A stretch of DNA of 64,000 nt from Caldisphaera sp. (GTDB lineage Archaea > Thermoproteota > Thermoprotei_A > Sulfolobales > Acidilobaceae): contig NZ_JAGDXI010000049.1 in the NCBI RefSeq assembly GCF_023256325.1, positions 43,122-107,121 of the forward strand. Reading direction: 5' to 3'. A model generated the notes under the pieces. It saw only the letters and a program-made list of their open reading frames with translations. It did not search any database and had not been told where the DNA came from. Numbering within the stretch: the first letter of the stretch is position 1; each line of letters starts with the position of its first letter. This document shows, piece by piece, positions 31,112 to 41,669 of this stretch. The translations under genes were made by a program, and so were the position numbers.

Positions 31112-31555
31112 TTAAAATGATATAGTTGTTGCCCCTCTTCCCTCTTCTCTCCTTTCTTCTCCTATTTCCCTAAATCTTGCTACTAATGGGTTCAGTTTTC
31201 CCTCCTTTGATAGTTCGTCTAGCATTTTTCTCATTTGAGAAGTATGCCCTATATCCATTGAAATCAGTTGTTGCAATATATTTACTGTTTGATCCCATAC
31301 TTGAATTAAAAGATCTTTAGAAGCATTTGTAGTGATAAATGGATCTTGAAGCCAATCATCAAAAGCTTTTAATGTTCTTATCATATGATTGAACGCAATT
31401 CTTGTATGAACAATTATATCTAATCTATCGGAATCTCTAACTTTTGGATAACTATCTTTAAAAGATTCTAAAACTGCTTGTTGCATAGATATCCATCTAT
31501 CAAGATTCTTTAAAAATTCCCCTATGTCTTGCCTGTACTGAGACACTCTTTGCAC
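31112..31555 (-). CDS. conserved crenarchaeal hypothetical protein (DUF2153-like, tentative)
   Basis: 147-aa helical ORF downstream-coupled with S25e on the minus strand. Confidence 0.6.
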   Translation of the reverse strand: MQRVSQYRQDIGEFLKNLDRWISMQQAVLESFKDSYPKVRDSDRLDIIVHTRIAFNHMIRTLKAFDDWLQDPFITTNASKDLLIQVWDQTVNILQQLISMDIGHTSQMRKMLDELSKEGKLNPLVARFREIGEERREEGRGATTISF

Positions 31556-31708
31556 CTCGATATTTTTATAGAGGCTAAGCCTATTATTTACAGATATTTC
31601 TCGCTTTTTAAAGATCCCATTTGTTCTATTAAAAAATGGAAATAAGGTTAACTTATAGAAACAAATATTAAAATCTTCAATTTCTTTTAATATAGTTGGT
31701 GGTTTTAT

Positions 31709-33544
31709 ATGAAAGGATGGAATGGGAAAATACTATGGATAGATTTAAACAAAAAAGAGACAAAGACTGTAGAATATCCCAAAGAATGGGCAATGGAATA
31801 CATAGGAGGAAGAGGTCTCGCAATTAGAATTTTGTGGGAATATAATAAGCCCGGAGTTGATCCGTTTTCTCCTGAAAATCTTTTGATATTTGCTATAGGT
31901 CCTTTAACTGGGATGCCAATTCCAAGCAGTGGAAAGCTACAGGTTGCATCAAAAAGTCCCTTAACTGGAGGTTATGGTGATGGAAATATAGGTACATTAT
32001 TTTCAGTTGAGATGAGAAAATCAGGACTAGATGCTATAGTGTTTTATGGCAGATCAGAAAAACCTGTTTTACTTAATATTGAAAATGATAAGGTAAGTTT
32101 CGAAGATGCTGATGATTTATGGGGTATGGATAGTTGGAAGACTGAGGAGAAGTTAAGGAAAAGATTTGGCAGATTTTCAGGTATAGTTGAAATAGGTCCA
32201 GGTGGAGAAAACCTAGTAAGATTTGCAACAGTTATGAGCCAAGAAGGTAGGAGTGGGGGCAGACCCGGTATTGGAGCTGTTATGGGATCAAAGAAAATAA
32301 AAGCAGTTGTAATCAAGGGAACTAAGGGTTACGATTTATTTGATGAAAAGAATTTTAAAATAGAAGGTGCTAAGGCTTTAAAGGAAGTTAGAGAAAGGCC
32401 TGGTTATAACTTCTGGATGAGAGAAGGCACAATGGCAACTATAGATTGGGCCCAGGAAGCAAGTGTTTTACCGACTTATAATTTTAGTGAAGGCGTTTTC
32501 GATGAATATAAAGGTATCGATGGATATACCATGGAATCTTTGAAAGTTGATCAAAGAGGATGTCCTGGCTGTAATATGCAATGCGGTAATGTAATAACAG
32601 ATTCTGAGGGAAACAAAAGCGAGCTTGATTACGAGAACGTTGCAATCTTAGGAAGTAATATAGGAATAAATAGATTGCAAGATGTTGCTGTCTTAAATAC
32701 TTTAGCTGATAAATATGGCATTGATACAATAAGTCTAGGAGGAGTATTGGGTTGGGGAACAGAAGCAAGTCAAAAAGGTTTGCTAGAAGGAATTGATGGA
32801 AGGAAATTGGAATGGGGGGATTTAAAACTATATAGAGACTTAGTTTCTGAAATAGCATTTAGAAAAACCGAATTAGGCAATTTGCTTGCAGAGGGCACAA
32901 TGCATGCTTGTAATAAAATTGGTGGTTGCGACTTTGCTGTGAATGCAAAAGGGCTTGAGGCAAGCGCTTATGATTGTCATACTGCGCCTGGTATGGCTTT
33001 AGCTTTTTCCACTTCTCCTATAGGAGCACATCATAAAGATGCATGGGTCATAAGTTGGGAGGTTCAAAATGACAGATTTTCTTATAGTAGAGAAAAGGCC
33101 GCAAAAGTTATAGAATTACAAAGAATTAGAGGAGGAATGTTTGAAAGCATAACTACATGCAGATTGCCTTGGGTAGAAATTGGGCTTAACTTAGATCATT
33201 ATCCATTGTTGTTAAGCTATGCAACTGGTTTAAAATATACATGGGATGTCATATATGAAATTGCTGATAGGATTTATGCTTTGATTAGAGCATTCTGGAT
33301 TAGAGAATTTAATACGTGGAATAGATCTTATGATATGCCTCCTGAAAAATGGTTTAAGAAACCATTAACTAAAGGTCCTTTAGCAGGCGGTAAATTAAGT
33401 TACGAAGGCTATAATCAATTGTTAGATCATTATTATGATTTAAGAGGATGGGATAAAAATGGTGTTCCAACAAAAGAAACTTTAAAGAAATTAAACTTAG
33501 AATTTACAATACCTACACTAGAAAAAATAGTTAAATTAAATTAA
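31709..33544 (+). CDS. aldehyde:ferredoxin oxidoreductase (tungsten/molybdopterin)
   Basis: GWNGKILWIDLNKKETKTVEYP...YIGGRGLAIRIL, GPLTGMPIPSSGKLQVASKSPLTGGYGD, GCPGCNMQCGN. Confidence 0.96.
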   Translation: MKGWNGKILWIDLNKKETKTVEYPKEWAMEYIGGRGLAIRILWEYNKPGVDPFSPENLLIFAIGPLTGMPIPSSGKLQVASKSPLTGGYGDGNIGTLFSVEMRKSGLDAIVFYGRSEKPVLLNIENDKVSFEDADDLWGMDSWKTEEKLRKRFGRFSGIVEIGPGGENLVRFATVMSQEGRSGGRPGIGAVMGSKKIKAVVIKGTKGYDLFDEKNFKIEGAKALKEVRERPGYNFWMREGTMATIDWAQEASVLPTYNFSEGVFDEYKGIDGYTMESLKVDQRGCPGCNMQCGNVITDSEGNKSELDYENVAILGSNIGINRLQDVAVLNTLADKYGIDTISLGGVLGWGTEASQKGLLEGIDGRKLEWGDLKLYRDLVSEIAFRKTELGNLLAEGTMHACNKIGGCDFAVNAKGLEASAYDCHTAPGMALAFSTSPIGAHHKDAWVISWEVQNDRFSYSREKAAKVIELQRIRGGMFESITTCRLPWVEIGLNLDHYPLLLSYATGLKYTWDVIYEIADRIYALIRAFWIREFNTWNRSYDMPPEKWFKKPLTKGPLAGGKLSYEGYNQLLDHYYDLRGWDKNGVPTKETLKKLNLEFTIPTLEKIVKLN

Positions 33545-34497
33545 GATAATTTAGATGCAGCTTCTCCTGCAATTTCTTTGTATCTGTTTCTTACAGTAAC
33601 TTCAGTTACGCCTGCGACATGAGCTACTTCTTTTTGAGTTCTTCTTAATCCGTGCTTAAGAGCTGCTAAATAAACTGCAGCTGCTGCTAAACCACTCGGA
33701 TCCTTACCTGCTGTTGTTCCTTTACCTCTTGCCTCTCTCAATATTTTTATTGCTTCTACCGTTACATAATCAGGAAGTCCTAAAGCACTAACGATTCTGT
33801 TTACAAACAATTCTGGTTCTATTACAGGTATATCAACCTCAAGGTCTCTCACTAGAAGCCTATAGCATCTGGCTATCTCTCTTTTGACATCGTTGTCCTT
33901 TATAGATAAATGTTTAGCTATTTCATCAATTGTGCATGGTATCCTGAGTTTACGGCACGCTGCATATAATGTGGCTGCAACAACGCTTTCTATGCTTCTG
34001 CCTCTTGTTAATCCTTTTTGAGTAGCATCTCTATACATTTTCGATGCTTCTTCTCTCACTTTATTCGATAATTCCATATGTGTAGATAATTCATCTAAAA
34101 TCTTTAATGCTTGGTTTATATTTTTCTCTAAACTGCTTAGAGTCCTTCCCATTCTATAGCTACGCTGTAACCTTAGCATATCTATCCTTCTTGATAAGCC
34201 TCTAATTTTTTTACCGCTTCCTTCATGGAAACTGCCAATATACACGTCTACTCCCATATTTGGTTTGCTTAATGATAATGGTCCTCCTACTCTTGTTCTT
34301 CTAGCCTTTTCATCTGGTGTATATGCACGCCATTCTGCCTCGTCTCCGATAACTTGTTCTTCTATAACTTCTCCTGTTTCTAGACAAATTCTAGCTCCCA
34401 TATTAGCATCATAAATTATCTTATCAGGCGGGCAATTCACCTTAGACTTAGATTTATCCTTACCAGAATCTTGCTTTTCAGACATGCACTTCACCAA
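33541..34497 (-). CDS. tfb: transcription initiation factor IIB (TFB)
   Basis: CPPDKIIYDANMGARICLETGEVIEEQVIGDEAEWRAYTPDEK; two cyclin repeats; KDPSGLAAAAVYLAAL, TEVTVRNRYKEI. Confidence 0.96.
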   Translation of the reverse strand: MVKCMSEKQDSGKDKSKSKVNCPPDKIIYDANMGARICLETGEVIEEQVIGDEAEWRAYTPDEKARRTRVGGPLSLSKPNMGVDVYIGSFHEGSGKKIRGLSRRIDMLRLQRSYRMGRTLSSLEKNINQALKILDELSTHMELSNKVREEASKMYRDATQKGLTRGRSIESVVAATLYAACRKLRIPCTIDEIAKHLSIKDNDVKREIARCYRLLVRDLEVDIPVIEPELFVNRIVSALGLPDYVTVEAIKILREARGKGTTAGKDPSGLAAAAVYLAALKHGLRRTQKEVAHVAGVTEVTVRNRYKEIAGEAASKLS

Positions 34498-34705
34498 ACC
34501 TTTTAAACTTTTCCTACTTATAAGTATAACGCAAAGTTTATATATTCATATTGTCATTTTTATAATATATTAGAAGTATGCTTTATATTTAAAATTATTA
34601 AATAATTACAAAATAATAAACTCTTTGCAATAAACTTTTTGTGAATATTTTTATAAGTTCTAATAATTACAATATTTTTATAGATAATAAAAGCGTGAAT
34701 CTATA

Positions 34706-35485
34706 ATGATATTGGCAAGTTGGAGAGATATTGCAAAAACGATTAAAAGATCCGATATTGTAATAGAAGTGGTTGATATTAGGGATCCAATTTCAACTAG
34801 AAGCAAAAGAGTTGAAGAAATGGCTGAATCATTTAATAAAAAACTCATACTTCTGTTAAATAAATCTGACTTAGTTCCATATAGTGTTGCAGAAAAATGG
34901 AAGGAAAAGTTTATTTCCAATGGTATTGACTGCATTTATTATTCTATATGGAGAAGAAAAGATAGGTCTCTATTAATACAAAAAATAGAAAATTATTCAA
35001 ATGGGAATGGATCATTGGTATCACTAGTAGGTTATCCGAAGACTGGGAAGTCGAGCATAATAAATTCTATAAAAGGGAAGAAAAGTGCTCAAACAAGCCC
35101 AATTCCAGGTAGTCCAGGTTATACAAGATCTTTCACTCTATATAAAATAAAAAATGGTGTTTATATCTTAGATTCTCCAGGAGTGATGCCAATAGAAGGA
35201 GGATTTCCCGAATCTATAATAAGAGGTAAAGGTGTTGACGAACTAAAAGATCCAGTTAAACCAGCTGTAGCCCTCATAGAAAAAATATTAAAATACAACC
35301 CTAAAGCCTTTATTGATGCTTATAAAATTGAAGAAAAAGATCCTTATAAAATACTTGAACAATTAGCATATAAAAGAATGTGGATATATAGAAAAACTAA
35401 AGAGCCTAATATAGATGAAGCAGCAAAAACAATAATAAGGGACTATCATAAGGCTAAAATAGATTTTTACATTTCACCTGACTAG
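34706..35485 (+). CDS. circularly permuted GTPase (YlqF/YawG family)
   Basis: Motif order NKSD (G4) - GYPKTGKSS (G1) - DSPG (G3). Confidence 0.92.
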   Translation: MILASWRDIAKTIKRSDIVIEVVDIRDPISTRSKRVEEMAESFNKKLILLLNKSDLVPYSVAEKWKEKFISNGIDCIYYSIWRRKDRSLLIQKIENYSNGNGSLVSLVGYPKTGKSSIINSIKGKKSAQTSPIPGSPGYTRSFTLYKIKNGVYILDSPGVMPIEGGFPESIIRGKGVDELKDPVKPAVALIEKILKYNPKAFIDAYKIEEKDPYKILEQLAYKRMWIYRKTKEPNIDEAAKTIIRDYHKAKIDFYISPD

Positions 35486-35883
35486 CTTCTTGTTCTAACT
35501 ATTTTTGCTTTACCCATTATTAACCAGTACTCAACTTCAACTCCTGGTTTGAGTTTTTCAAGAAGTTCTGGTTCATCATTTGGCTTTTCTACCTCTATCG
35601 TATCATATGATTCCATATCCATTATTTGTAGATTATTTCCTAAATCAGCCAGCACTTGACCATTCTTTTTCTCAATAATTGGAACTTGAACTTGAGTATC
35701 TGTAGGTGCAACTAGAGTTTTCTTTTGCCCAGTAAATAAGCTAACTGCAACTACGTGCGCCTTAGCACTGCCATGCTTACCTGTCTTTGCTTTTGTTATT
35801 TCTACTACCCTGCAAGGCTCATTATCTATTACTATATAGCTTCCTTTTTTTAAGTCACCTAATGTTGCAAACTGAACGCTCAT
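35482..35883 (-). CDS. eif5a: translation initiation factor aIF5A
   Basis: [42 protein letters not shown] (hypusination loop). Confidence 0.97.
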   Translation of the reverse strand: MSVQFATLGDLKKGSYIVIDNEPCRVVEITKAKTGKHGSAKAHVVAVSLFTGQKKTLVAPTDTQVQVPIIEKKNGQVLADLGNNLQIMDMESYDTIEVEKPNDEPELLEKLKPGVEVEYWLIMGKAKIVRTRS

Positions 35884-35997
35884 TTTTAATTCACCCTTTT
35901 ACCGAAAATATTATGTAAATCTCTGGTTTAAAAATTAACGTTCTTTTAAATTTTTGCACATAAATTGAAATAACAAACAAAGTAATTATTATAAGAA

Positions 35998-36597
35998 TTA
36001 GAGGAGGCTCATTATTGAAGCCCTTATAATACTTATAGCGAACCCTGCTAGTATTAGGCTCATAAATTTATCTACTAATAGGGCTCCATGCTCTCCTAAA
36101 AGTTTCATTATATATTGTCCACCATATAAAATTAAGTAAGCAAGAATTATGTTTACAAAGATGCTTATTAATGCTATTGGATATCCATAAGAATATCTTA
36201 TATATAATACTGTTGAGATGCTTCCCGGGCCAGCTAATAAAGGAGTAGCTAAGGGAACTATTGCTTCTTTTTCTATATTTTCTGGGGCATTTTTAGGGGC
36301 GCCAATTTCTATGTCAAAGAGGCTAGAAATTGCATATACTAGCAAAATCAAACCAGCTGCTATTCTAAAATCATTGAAAGTTACCCCTAATATCTTAAAT
36401 ACATATTCGCCTATTATTGTAAATGCCAATAACATAAAAACTGCAGCTAGTATCAAAGTTCTTAAAAATTTAGGTCTTTTATCTTTTGGTAATAGGTTTG
36501 CTGTAGGAATATAAAATGGGATTACTGTAAAGGGATCTAAAACAACAAAAAGCATTATAATAGAATTTATTAGATCTTTAGTATTAAATAGATCCAA
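35998..36597 (-). CDS. MarC family integral membrane protein
   Basis: VLDPFTVIPFYIPTAN; FKILGVTFNDFRIAAGLILLVYAI; PLATPLLAGPGSISTVLY. Confidence 0.92.
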   Translation of the reverse strand: MDLFNTKDLINSIIMLFVVLDPFTVIPFYIPTANLLPKDKRPKFLRTLILAAVFMLLAFTIIGEYVFKILGVTFNDFRIAAGLILLVYAISSLFDIEIGAPKNAPENIEKEAIVPLATPLLAGPGSISTVLYIRYSYGYPIALISIFVNIILAYLILYGGQYIMKLLGEHGALLVDKFMSLILAGFAISIIRASIMSLL

Positions 36598-36619
36598 AAT
36601 ATAGGCACCATCTTATTAT

Positions 36620-37066
36620 TTACTCTTCTTCGTCTTCTCCTTCTTCTTCAATACCTTCTGGTGAAACTTTTTCTGTTGTGATTTCAACAGCTTCTTTTTC
36701 TAGTTCAGTTTTTATATCTTCATTTATGTACGGTGATATTAAATATATTTTATGCTCAACATAGTTATCTTCTCCTATCATCATATTTTCGAAACTTATT
36801 GTATAGATTGGAAACCTAGCTATGGCCTTTTCTGATGTTCTGCTTAAAGTTCCAACATTTCTTAATATATCAACAAGTTCTGGATTTAGTGGTAATGGAA
36901 GTTCTAATTCTCTCACATCCCTCAATACAATAAAATCGCTTATTTCAGGGTTCCATTCTTTCATCGCATCTTCACTTTTCTTTTTAATAATTTGATCTAA
37001 TTCTCCTTCTACAAGTTCACTTGAAATTATTTTGCCCATTTCTGATCTTATTATTATAACTTTCAT
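36620..37066 (-). CDS. conserved archaeal hypothetical protein (DUF2286-like, tentative)
   Basis: 148-aa ORF with acidic C-terminus; crenarchaeal-type conserved hypothetical. Confidence 0.6.
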   Translation of the reverse strand: MKVIIIRSEMGKIISSELVEGELDQIIKKKSEDAMKEWNPEISDFIVLRDVRELELPLPLNPELVDILRNVGTLSRTSEKAIARFPIYTISFENMMIGEDNYVEHKIYLISPYINEDIKTELEKEAVEITTEKVSPEGIEEEGEDEEE

Positions 37067-37189
37067 TTCTTACACTCTCTTCAAGGGTTAATACAGTTTC
37101 GCTGGTTTATATGTTTTAATAGCGTTTAGATTTTATTTATTGTTAATAACATTTATAAATTAAATAGAATACAGATACTAGGATTTGCC

Positions 37190-38026
37190 ATGAATGATAA
37201 TATAAAGGGGTACATTTATATAGCATTGGTTACGTTGATTTGGGGATCTGCATATCCCATTGTTAAGATACTTGAAAATTATATATCCCCTATATATGTG
37301 GCATTTTTAAGATCATTTATTGGAGGTCTAATTATATTAATTTTATGGAAAAAGATTATATATGGGGTAAAAGAAACTATAGCAGGCTTACTAAATATGG
37401 GATTATTTTTAATATTTTTAAACCTTGGTATAATGTATTCAAAAAATCCATCTTTAGCAGCGGTCTTAGTCTATACACAACCAATATTTGTAGTTATTTT
37501 AAGTAGGTTTTATCTAAAATTGAGCATAACGTATTTTCAATATATAGGAATAATTATTGGCTTTATTGGAATATTTTTGACTAGTTTATCATCTATTAGT
37601 TTTAGTCTAGGATTAATTTTTTCTTTGATTAGTGGGCTGTCCTGGGCTTTAGGAACTGTATATTTCGTTAAAAATTTATCTAACAAAGATGTAATTGCTT
37701 TAAATTCTTATATGTCTTTAATATCTGCACCTTTTATATTGGCTTTTATTCCAATAAGTTATTATTTTGTTTTTAATTTAAAATCTTTATTATTAATAAT
37801 ATATACTACAGTAATTATTCAGGCGTTAGCTTGGTTATTATGGTTCTATGCTGTTAAACTTGTAGGTCCAGTAAAAAGCAGTTCAATTGTTATGCTTACC
37901 CCTGTAGTTTCGTTTTTGTTTACAATATATTTAATAAAGATATTGCCAACATTTTTGCAAGTAATAGGATCATCAATGGCATTAATAGGTTCACTTATAT
38001 CACAAATAGGATATAGAAGAAAATAA
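37190..38026 (+). CDS. EamA/DMT-family transporter
   Basis: Ten predicted TM segments; IALVTLIWGSAYPIVK, FLRSFIGGLIIL, duplicated EamA pattern. Confidence 0.88.
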   Translation: MNDNIKGYIYIALVTLIWGSAYPIVKILENYISPIYVAFLRSFIGGLIILILWKKIIYGVKETIAGLLNMGLFLIFLNLGIMYSKNPSLAAVLVYTQPIFVVILSRFYLKLSITYFQYIGIIIGFIGIFLTSLSSISFSLGLIFSLISGLSWALGTVYFVKNLSNKDVIALNSYMSLISAPFILAFIPISYYFVFNLKSLLLIIYTTVIIQALAWLLWFYAVKLVGPVKSSSIVMLTPVVSFLFTIYLIKILPTFLQVIGSSMALIGSLISQIGYRRK

Positions 38027-38028
38027 CA

Positions 38029-38499
38029 TCATAAAGGTCCTGCATTTTCATATCCTTGTCTAATACCTTGTCCTGCCTTCTTAACTAAACCTTCTCCACC
38101 CTCTTTAATTAATATCGCTAAGTTTTCTGCATGAGCTTTAGCTCTTTCTATTGCAATCTTTTTCAATTCATTAGGATCATTACTTTCATCTTCATGGACT
38201 GTAACATCTATAATTATTTTTCCTGATAATATAGATAACATAACTAATCCGACTGATAAAGCTATATAGCTATATTTATCAACTTGTTTAGATCCAACCC
38301 ATCCTAAGGTTATTATACCATCACAACCATAATCTATTAATCTTTTGGCTTCTCCAGGCAGATCTTTTATTCCAGGGACAGTATGCCTGATTATAATATA
38401 GTCTGGTAATAAATCTTTTAGAACTTTCAATGCAATAGATCCCATATCTACCCTTGCAAATGTTGTATCAATAATTCCAACACATTTTCTCTCCTTCAC
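38029..38499 (-). CDS. ribC: archaeal-type riboflavin synthase
   Basis: VGIIDTTFARVDMGSIALKVLKDLLPDYIIIRHTVPGIKDLPGEAKRLIDYGCDGIITLGWVG; overlaps ribB. Confidence 0.92.
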   Translation of the reverse strand: MKERKCVGIIDTTFARVDMGSIALKVLKDLLPDYIIIRHTVPGIKDLPGEAKRLIDYGCDGIITLGWVGSKQVDKYSYIALSVGLVMLSILSGKIIIDVTVHEDESNDPNELKKIAIERAKAHAENLAILIKEGGEGLVKKAGQGIRQGYENAGPL

Positions 38500-39190
38500 A
38501 GACCTCTAACACCTCTTTACCACTTATTAATATGTAACCCATTTTTCTGGCGTATTTTTCAGCCTTTTCTAAGCTTAAAGAAACGCCAAAATCTAACATT
38601 TCTGCAAATGCTGTTGCTGGTTCTAATTTTGCTAATTGCGATAAAGCTATGCTTAGTTCTGTATGTCCTCTTCTCTCTTTTAAGCTCCTAGCTGCTAATA
38701 ATGGGACATGACCTGGCGCTTGAAACTCTTCTATAAATTTCTTTACAGCATCTTCTTTTCTTTTCTCTACATATAACTTAACTGTTTTATAGAGTTCGTT
38801 CATAGTCAATGCCCTATCGTTATCACTTATTCCGGTTCTAACGTTAATATGGTTTACCCATATTGTGAATGCAGGTCTATCTTTATAGAACAAAAGCTTT
38901 TCTGTTAAAGGTTTTAAATTAGGAATTTTAGATATTAATTCATCTCCCCATATTAATCCTAACCCATTTGCTATTTCCCATGATGTAGCAAAGCAAATAA
39001 GCCCACCAGCTTCGTTTCTTAGCTTATAGATGGCCTCTGGATTAACATTTGAAGCATGATATACCATATCTATCTCGCTTTCCCTATTTGAAGAATCATA
39101 TAGTAATATAGGGTTACCTGCTTTCCAACTTTCAATAGCTTCATCAATATTATTTCTTTTTTGCATTTGTTGCCACCAGCGCGACGCCAA
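38468..39190 (-). CDS. ribB: 3,4-dihydroxy-2-butanone 4-phosphate synthase
   Basis: NPILLYDSSNRESEIDMVYHASNVNPEAIYKLRNEAGGLICFA; start may be the internal Met (MQKRNN). Confidence 0.92.
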   Translation of the reverse strand: MASRWWQQMQKRNNIDEAIESWKAGNPILLYDSSNRESEIDMVYHASNVNPEAIYKLRNEAGGLICFATSWEIANGLGLIWGDELISKIPNLKPLTEKLLFYKDRPAFTIWVNHINVRTGISDNDRALTMNELYKTVKLYVEKRKEDAVKKFIEEFQAPGHVPLLAARSLKERRGHTELSIALSQLAKLEPATAFAEMLDFGVSLSLEKAEKYARKMGYILISGKEVLEVCEGEKMCWNY

Positions 39191-39893
39191 GCGTCAAGAG
39201 TGATAGTGCTAACAAACTATAATATATTATATTATAATATATGTTATTGTAGTTTTCTGTTAATTTTAATATATTTGAGTTATTTAATATTATTACATTG
39301 TTTATAGTGCTATCTTTATTTATATTACCTAAATTATAACTGTTAATAGGAACTTTTCCAAAAATTATGTAAAGAGAAGAATTATTTGAAAATTGATATA
39401 TTGTCCATGATGACTGAGAAAAAGAAAGCAAATTATTTAAAGGCGTATTCATGTTTATTTCTATATTTGAGTCGTTTATATAATAAGTTTGATTTACACC
39501 GGGTATATTTAAAATACTATATTTTCCAGTAGTTATATTAGAAATTTTTAAAGATGAATCGTTTGTATATAAAAGTAAATAAGCATCAGATCCATTATTA
39601 TAGAATGTTAAGTTTTTAATTGATGTAATTAAACCTCTTTTTAAAATGATTAGAATATCGGAGTTATTTAAATAAATACTTATATTATAGGTTCCACTTA
39701 TTATAATGCTTCCCTCATATACATTGTTGCAATATATGTAATATAATCCATGGTTAAATTCTGTTATGCTATTATTATTTATTTCTTTTGTTATATTTTG
39801 CTTTGTAAAATTTATAGAAATGTTAGCTTCTGTTAAAGTTGTAAATAAAGTTAGAAGGGCTAATGATAAAATAAAAAAAGCTATTAGCTTCAT
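39150..39893 (-). CDS. Asn/Ser/Ile-rich predicted exported or membrane-anchored protein
   Basis: N-terminal signal-like helix, long N/S-rich region, C-terminal TM (YYSLLALSLLTLGVALVATNAKKK). Confidence 0.6.
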   Translation of the reverse strand: MKLIAFFILSLALLTLFTTLTEANISINFTKQNITKEINNNSITEFNHGLYYIYCNNVYEGSIIISGTYNISIYLNNSDILIILKRGLITSIKNLTFYNNGSDAYLLLYTNDSSLKISNITTGKYSILNIPGVNQTYYINDSNIEINMNTPLNNLLSFSQSSWTIYQFSNNSSLYIIFGKVPINSYNLGNINKDSTINNVIILNNSNILKLTENYNNIYYNIIYYSLLALSLLTLGVALVATNAKKK

Positions 39894-39905
39894 TTCGAAT
39901 CAACT

Positions 39906-40502
39906 TTAAATTATAGATGCGACTAAGCCTGCTATACCTCTGGTTATAAATGATTCTATAAAAGCAGCTACTGCTAACATTATAACTGAAATGATTAAAA
40001 TTCCTATAGAGTATCTATACATTTTCACAGGGCCTTTTGAAATTAATAAAATAAAAGTAGATGCTACTAATGTGACAGAAGGTATTTCTATTACTCCATG
40101 AGGTACCAATAAATAAAATAAAACTAATGGCGGGTTAGAATTAGCACTTGGCAAAACAAATCCAACTAGTCCTCCATTAAATAAAACTATTAATATAGGT
40201 ATAATAATAGTTATTGATGATATCCATGTTATTATTGCTGTTTTAACGTTATTTCCAAATATTATAAAAGGTAATAGATATTCATTATTTCCAATTCCAA
40301 AGCTTTGGGCTATTTGTCTGATACTAGATTCTTGACTGTGCAAATATTGTCCAATAAATGATTGCATTATTACATTATAGGAAATCACTATAGCTATACC
40401 AGCAATACCAAACAGAGCTATTAATAATATCCATGTCTTTCTTAAGCTATCTTCATTTATTAGCAAATCAATTGCGTCATCTATTATTCCCAAGTTGACC
40501 AC
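39906..40502 (-). CDS. SpoIIM-family (stage II sporulation protein M-like) membrane protein
   Basis: IFGNNVKTAIITWISSITIIIPILIVLFNGGLVGFVLP...YLLVPHGVIEIPSVTLVAS. Confidence 0.85.
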   Translation of the reverse strand: MVNLGIIDDAIDLLINEDSLRKTWILLIALFGIAGIAIVISYNVIMQSFIGQYLHSQESSIRQIAQSFGIGNNEYLLPFIIFGNNVKTAIITWISSITIIIPILIVLFNGGLVGFVLPSANSNPPLVLFYLLVPHGVIEIPSVTLVASTFILLISKGPVKMYRYSIGILIISVIMLAVAAFIESFITRGIAGLVASII

Positions 40503-40834
40503 CTTTGAGTAATGAAATATCTCCTTTATTTTACTGCCAATTTTATAATTGAAAGCTAGCTTATTATAATTATATCTTTATTTCCTTAAAAAATTTTAAT
40601 ATTTTTCTTAATTTTTAATAATTTTAAAACTTCTATAAAAACAGCCTTTTTATGCTTTCATTATTTTGTATAATTTATTTAAAATATATCAATTTTATGT
40701 TTAATAATAAAAACTATTTTTAGTGAATATTTTTTATATTCTCTACTTAACATATATTTATGATGAAAAAGAGACTGTAGGGATAAAATAAGCCTCTTAT
40801 TGGAGGTAATATAATTATATAAAAGGTGTAATAA

Positions 40835-41599
40835 ATGGATAAAGAAGGCAAAGATTTGAAAAAAAGAAAGTCTATATTGATGGATCTTTGGAACGATTTA
40901 ATAACTATGTGGGAAAATAACTCTCAAAAAGTTACTAGACAATACATAATAGAGAGGTTAAAGAATGAATATAATAAAGAAAAAATATCACCAATAAAAG
41001 GCGCATCTGATCCAAAAGATATATTTGATAAAGAAATGGCAAGTTTATATGTTTTAGGAAAATATGGCATGGGACTTGAAGTTCAATACCCAGATCTTTT
41101 CGATTCAATATTTGGGCAGGAAATTAAAATGGATCAAGTAAATGAAATTTTATTATCTGATAACTTAGATGGAGCAAAAGATAAAATATTGGCTATAGTC
41201 GGAGATATAAATGGAAATTCTATAGCTAAAATAATGAGACTTGGGTTGACAAAAGAATATTTTGGCTTTATAGATCAAAAGACTGTTGTAAAACTCTCTG
41301 AATCTCTTAGAAAAGCATTTCCAGAGCAGAAAAATGAAGTAAATAAATACATGAGATTTTATGCTGCGTTTAAAATTTCAAAAGCAATCGATGATGGAAT
41401 AGTAAGAAATAGAATAACAAAAGAAGCTTTAAAGCAGGCATTAGCTATCGAATTAAATATAGACAAAAAAGATATGCCTAGAGATAAATATATAATTAAG
41501 ATAGCAACTGATGTTTTTAACATACCACAAAAATTGCTTAGGCATATATTTATATATAACCAAGGAAAAAAGTCCGAAAATAAAAAAGATAGAAATTAG
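40835..41599 (+). CDS. conserved crenarchaeal hypothetical protein (DUF2192-like, tentative)
   Basis: 254-aa ORF; IKGASDPKDIFDKEMASLYVLGKYGMGL. Confidence 0.65.
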   Translation: MDKEGKDLKKRKSILMDLWNDLITMWENNSQKVTRQYIIERLKNEYNKEKISPIKGASDPKDIFDKEMASLYVLGKYGMGLEVQYPDLFDSIFGQEIKMDQVNEILLSDNLDGAKDKILAIVGDINGNSIAKIMRLGLTKEYFGFIDQKTVVKLSESLRKAFPEQKNEVNKYMRFYAAFKISKAIDDGIVRNRITKEALKQALAIELNIDKKDMPRDKYIIKIATDVFNIPQKLLRHIFIYNQGKKSENKKDRN

Positions 41600-41669
41600 A
41601 AAAATTAACATATATTAGTTTTTAAATTATTTTTAAAATGAGGTAAGTAAAAAATTAATTTTAATGAAT

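Noticed and set aside
34374-34450. TFB N-terminus lacks the usual four-Cys zinc ribbon (CPPDKIIYDA...ICLETGEV)
   Set aside because: The CPPDKI...CxETGEV form is known from crenarchaeal TFBs such as those of Sulfolobus; not new.
34706-35485. GTPase with permuted motif order
   Set aside because: Circularly permuted GTPases of the YlqF/YawG group are well known.
40758-40805. ATGATGA...CTGT near 40760 considered as a C/D sRNA
   Set aside because: No convincing D, D' or C' boxes at the required spacing.
40503-40834. 330-bp AT-rich intergenic region considered as a replication origin
   Set aside because: No origin recognition box repeats or cdc6/orc gene nearby; AT richness alone is not evidence.
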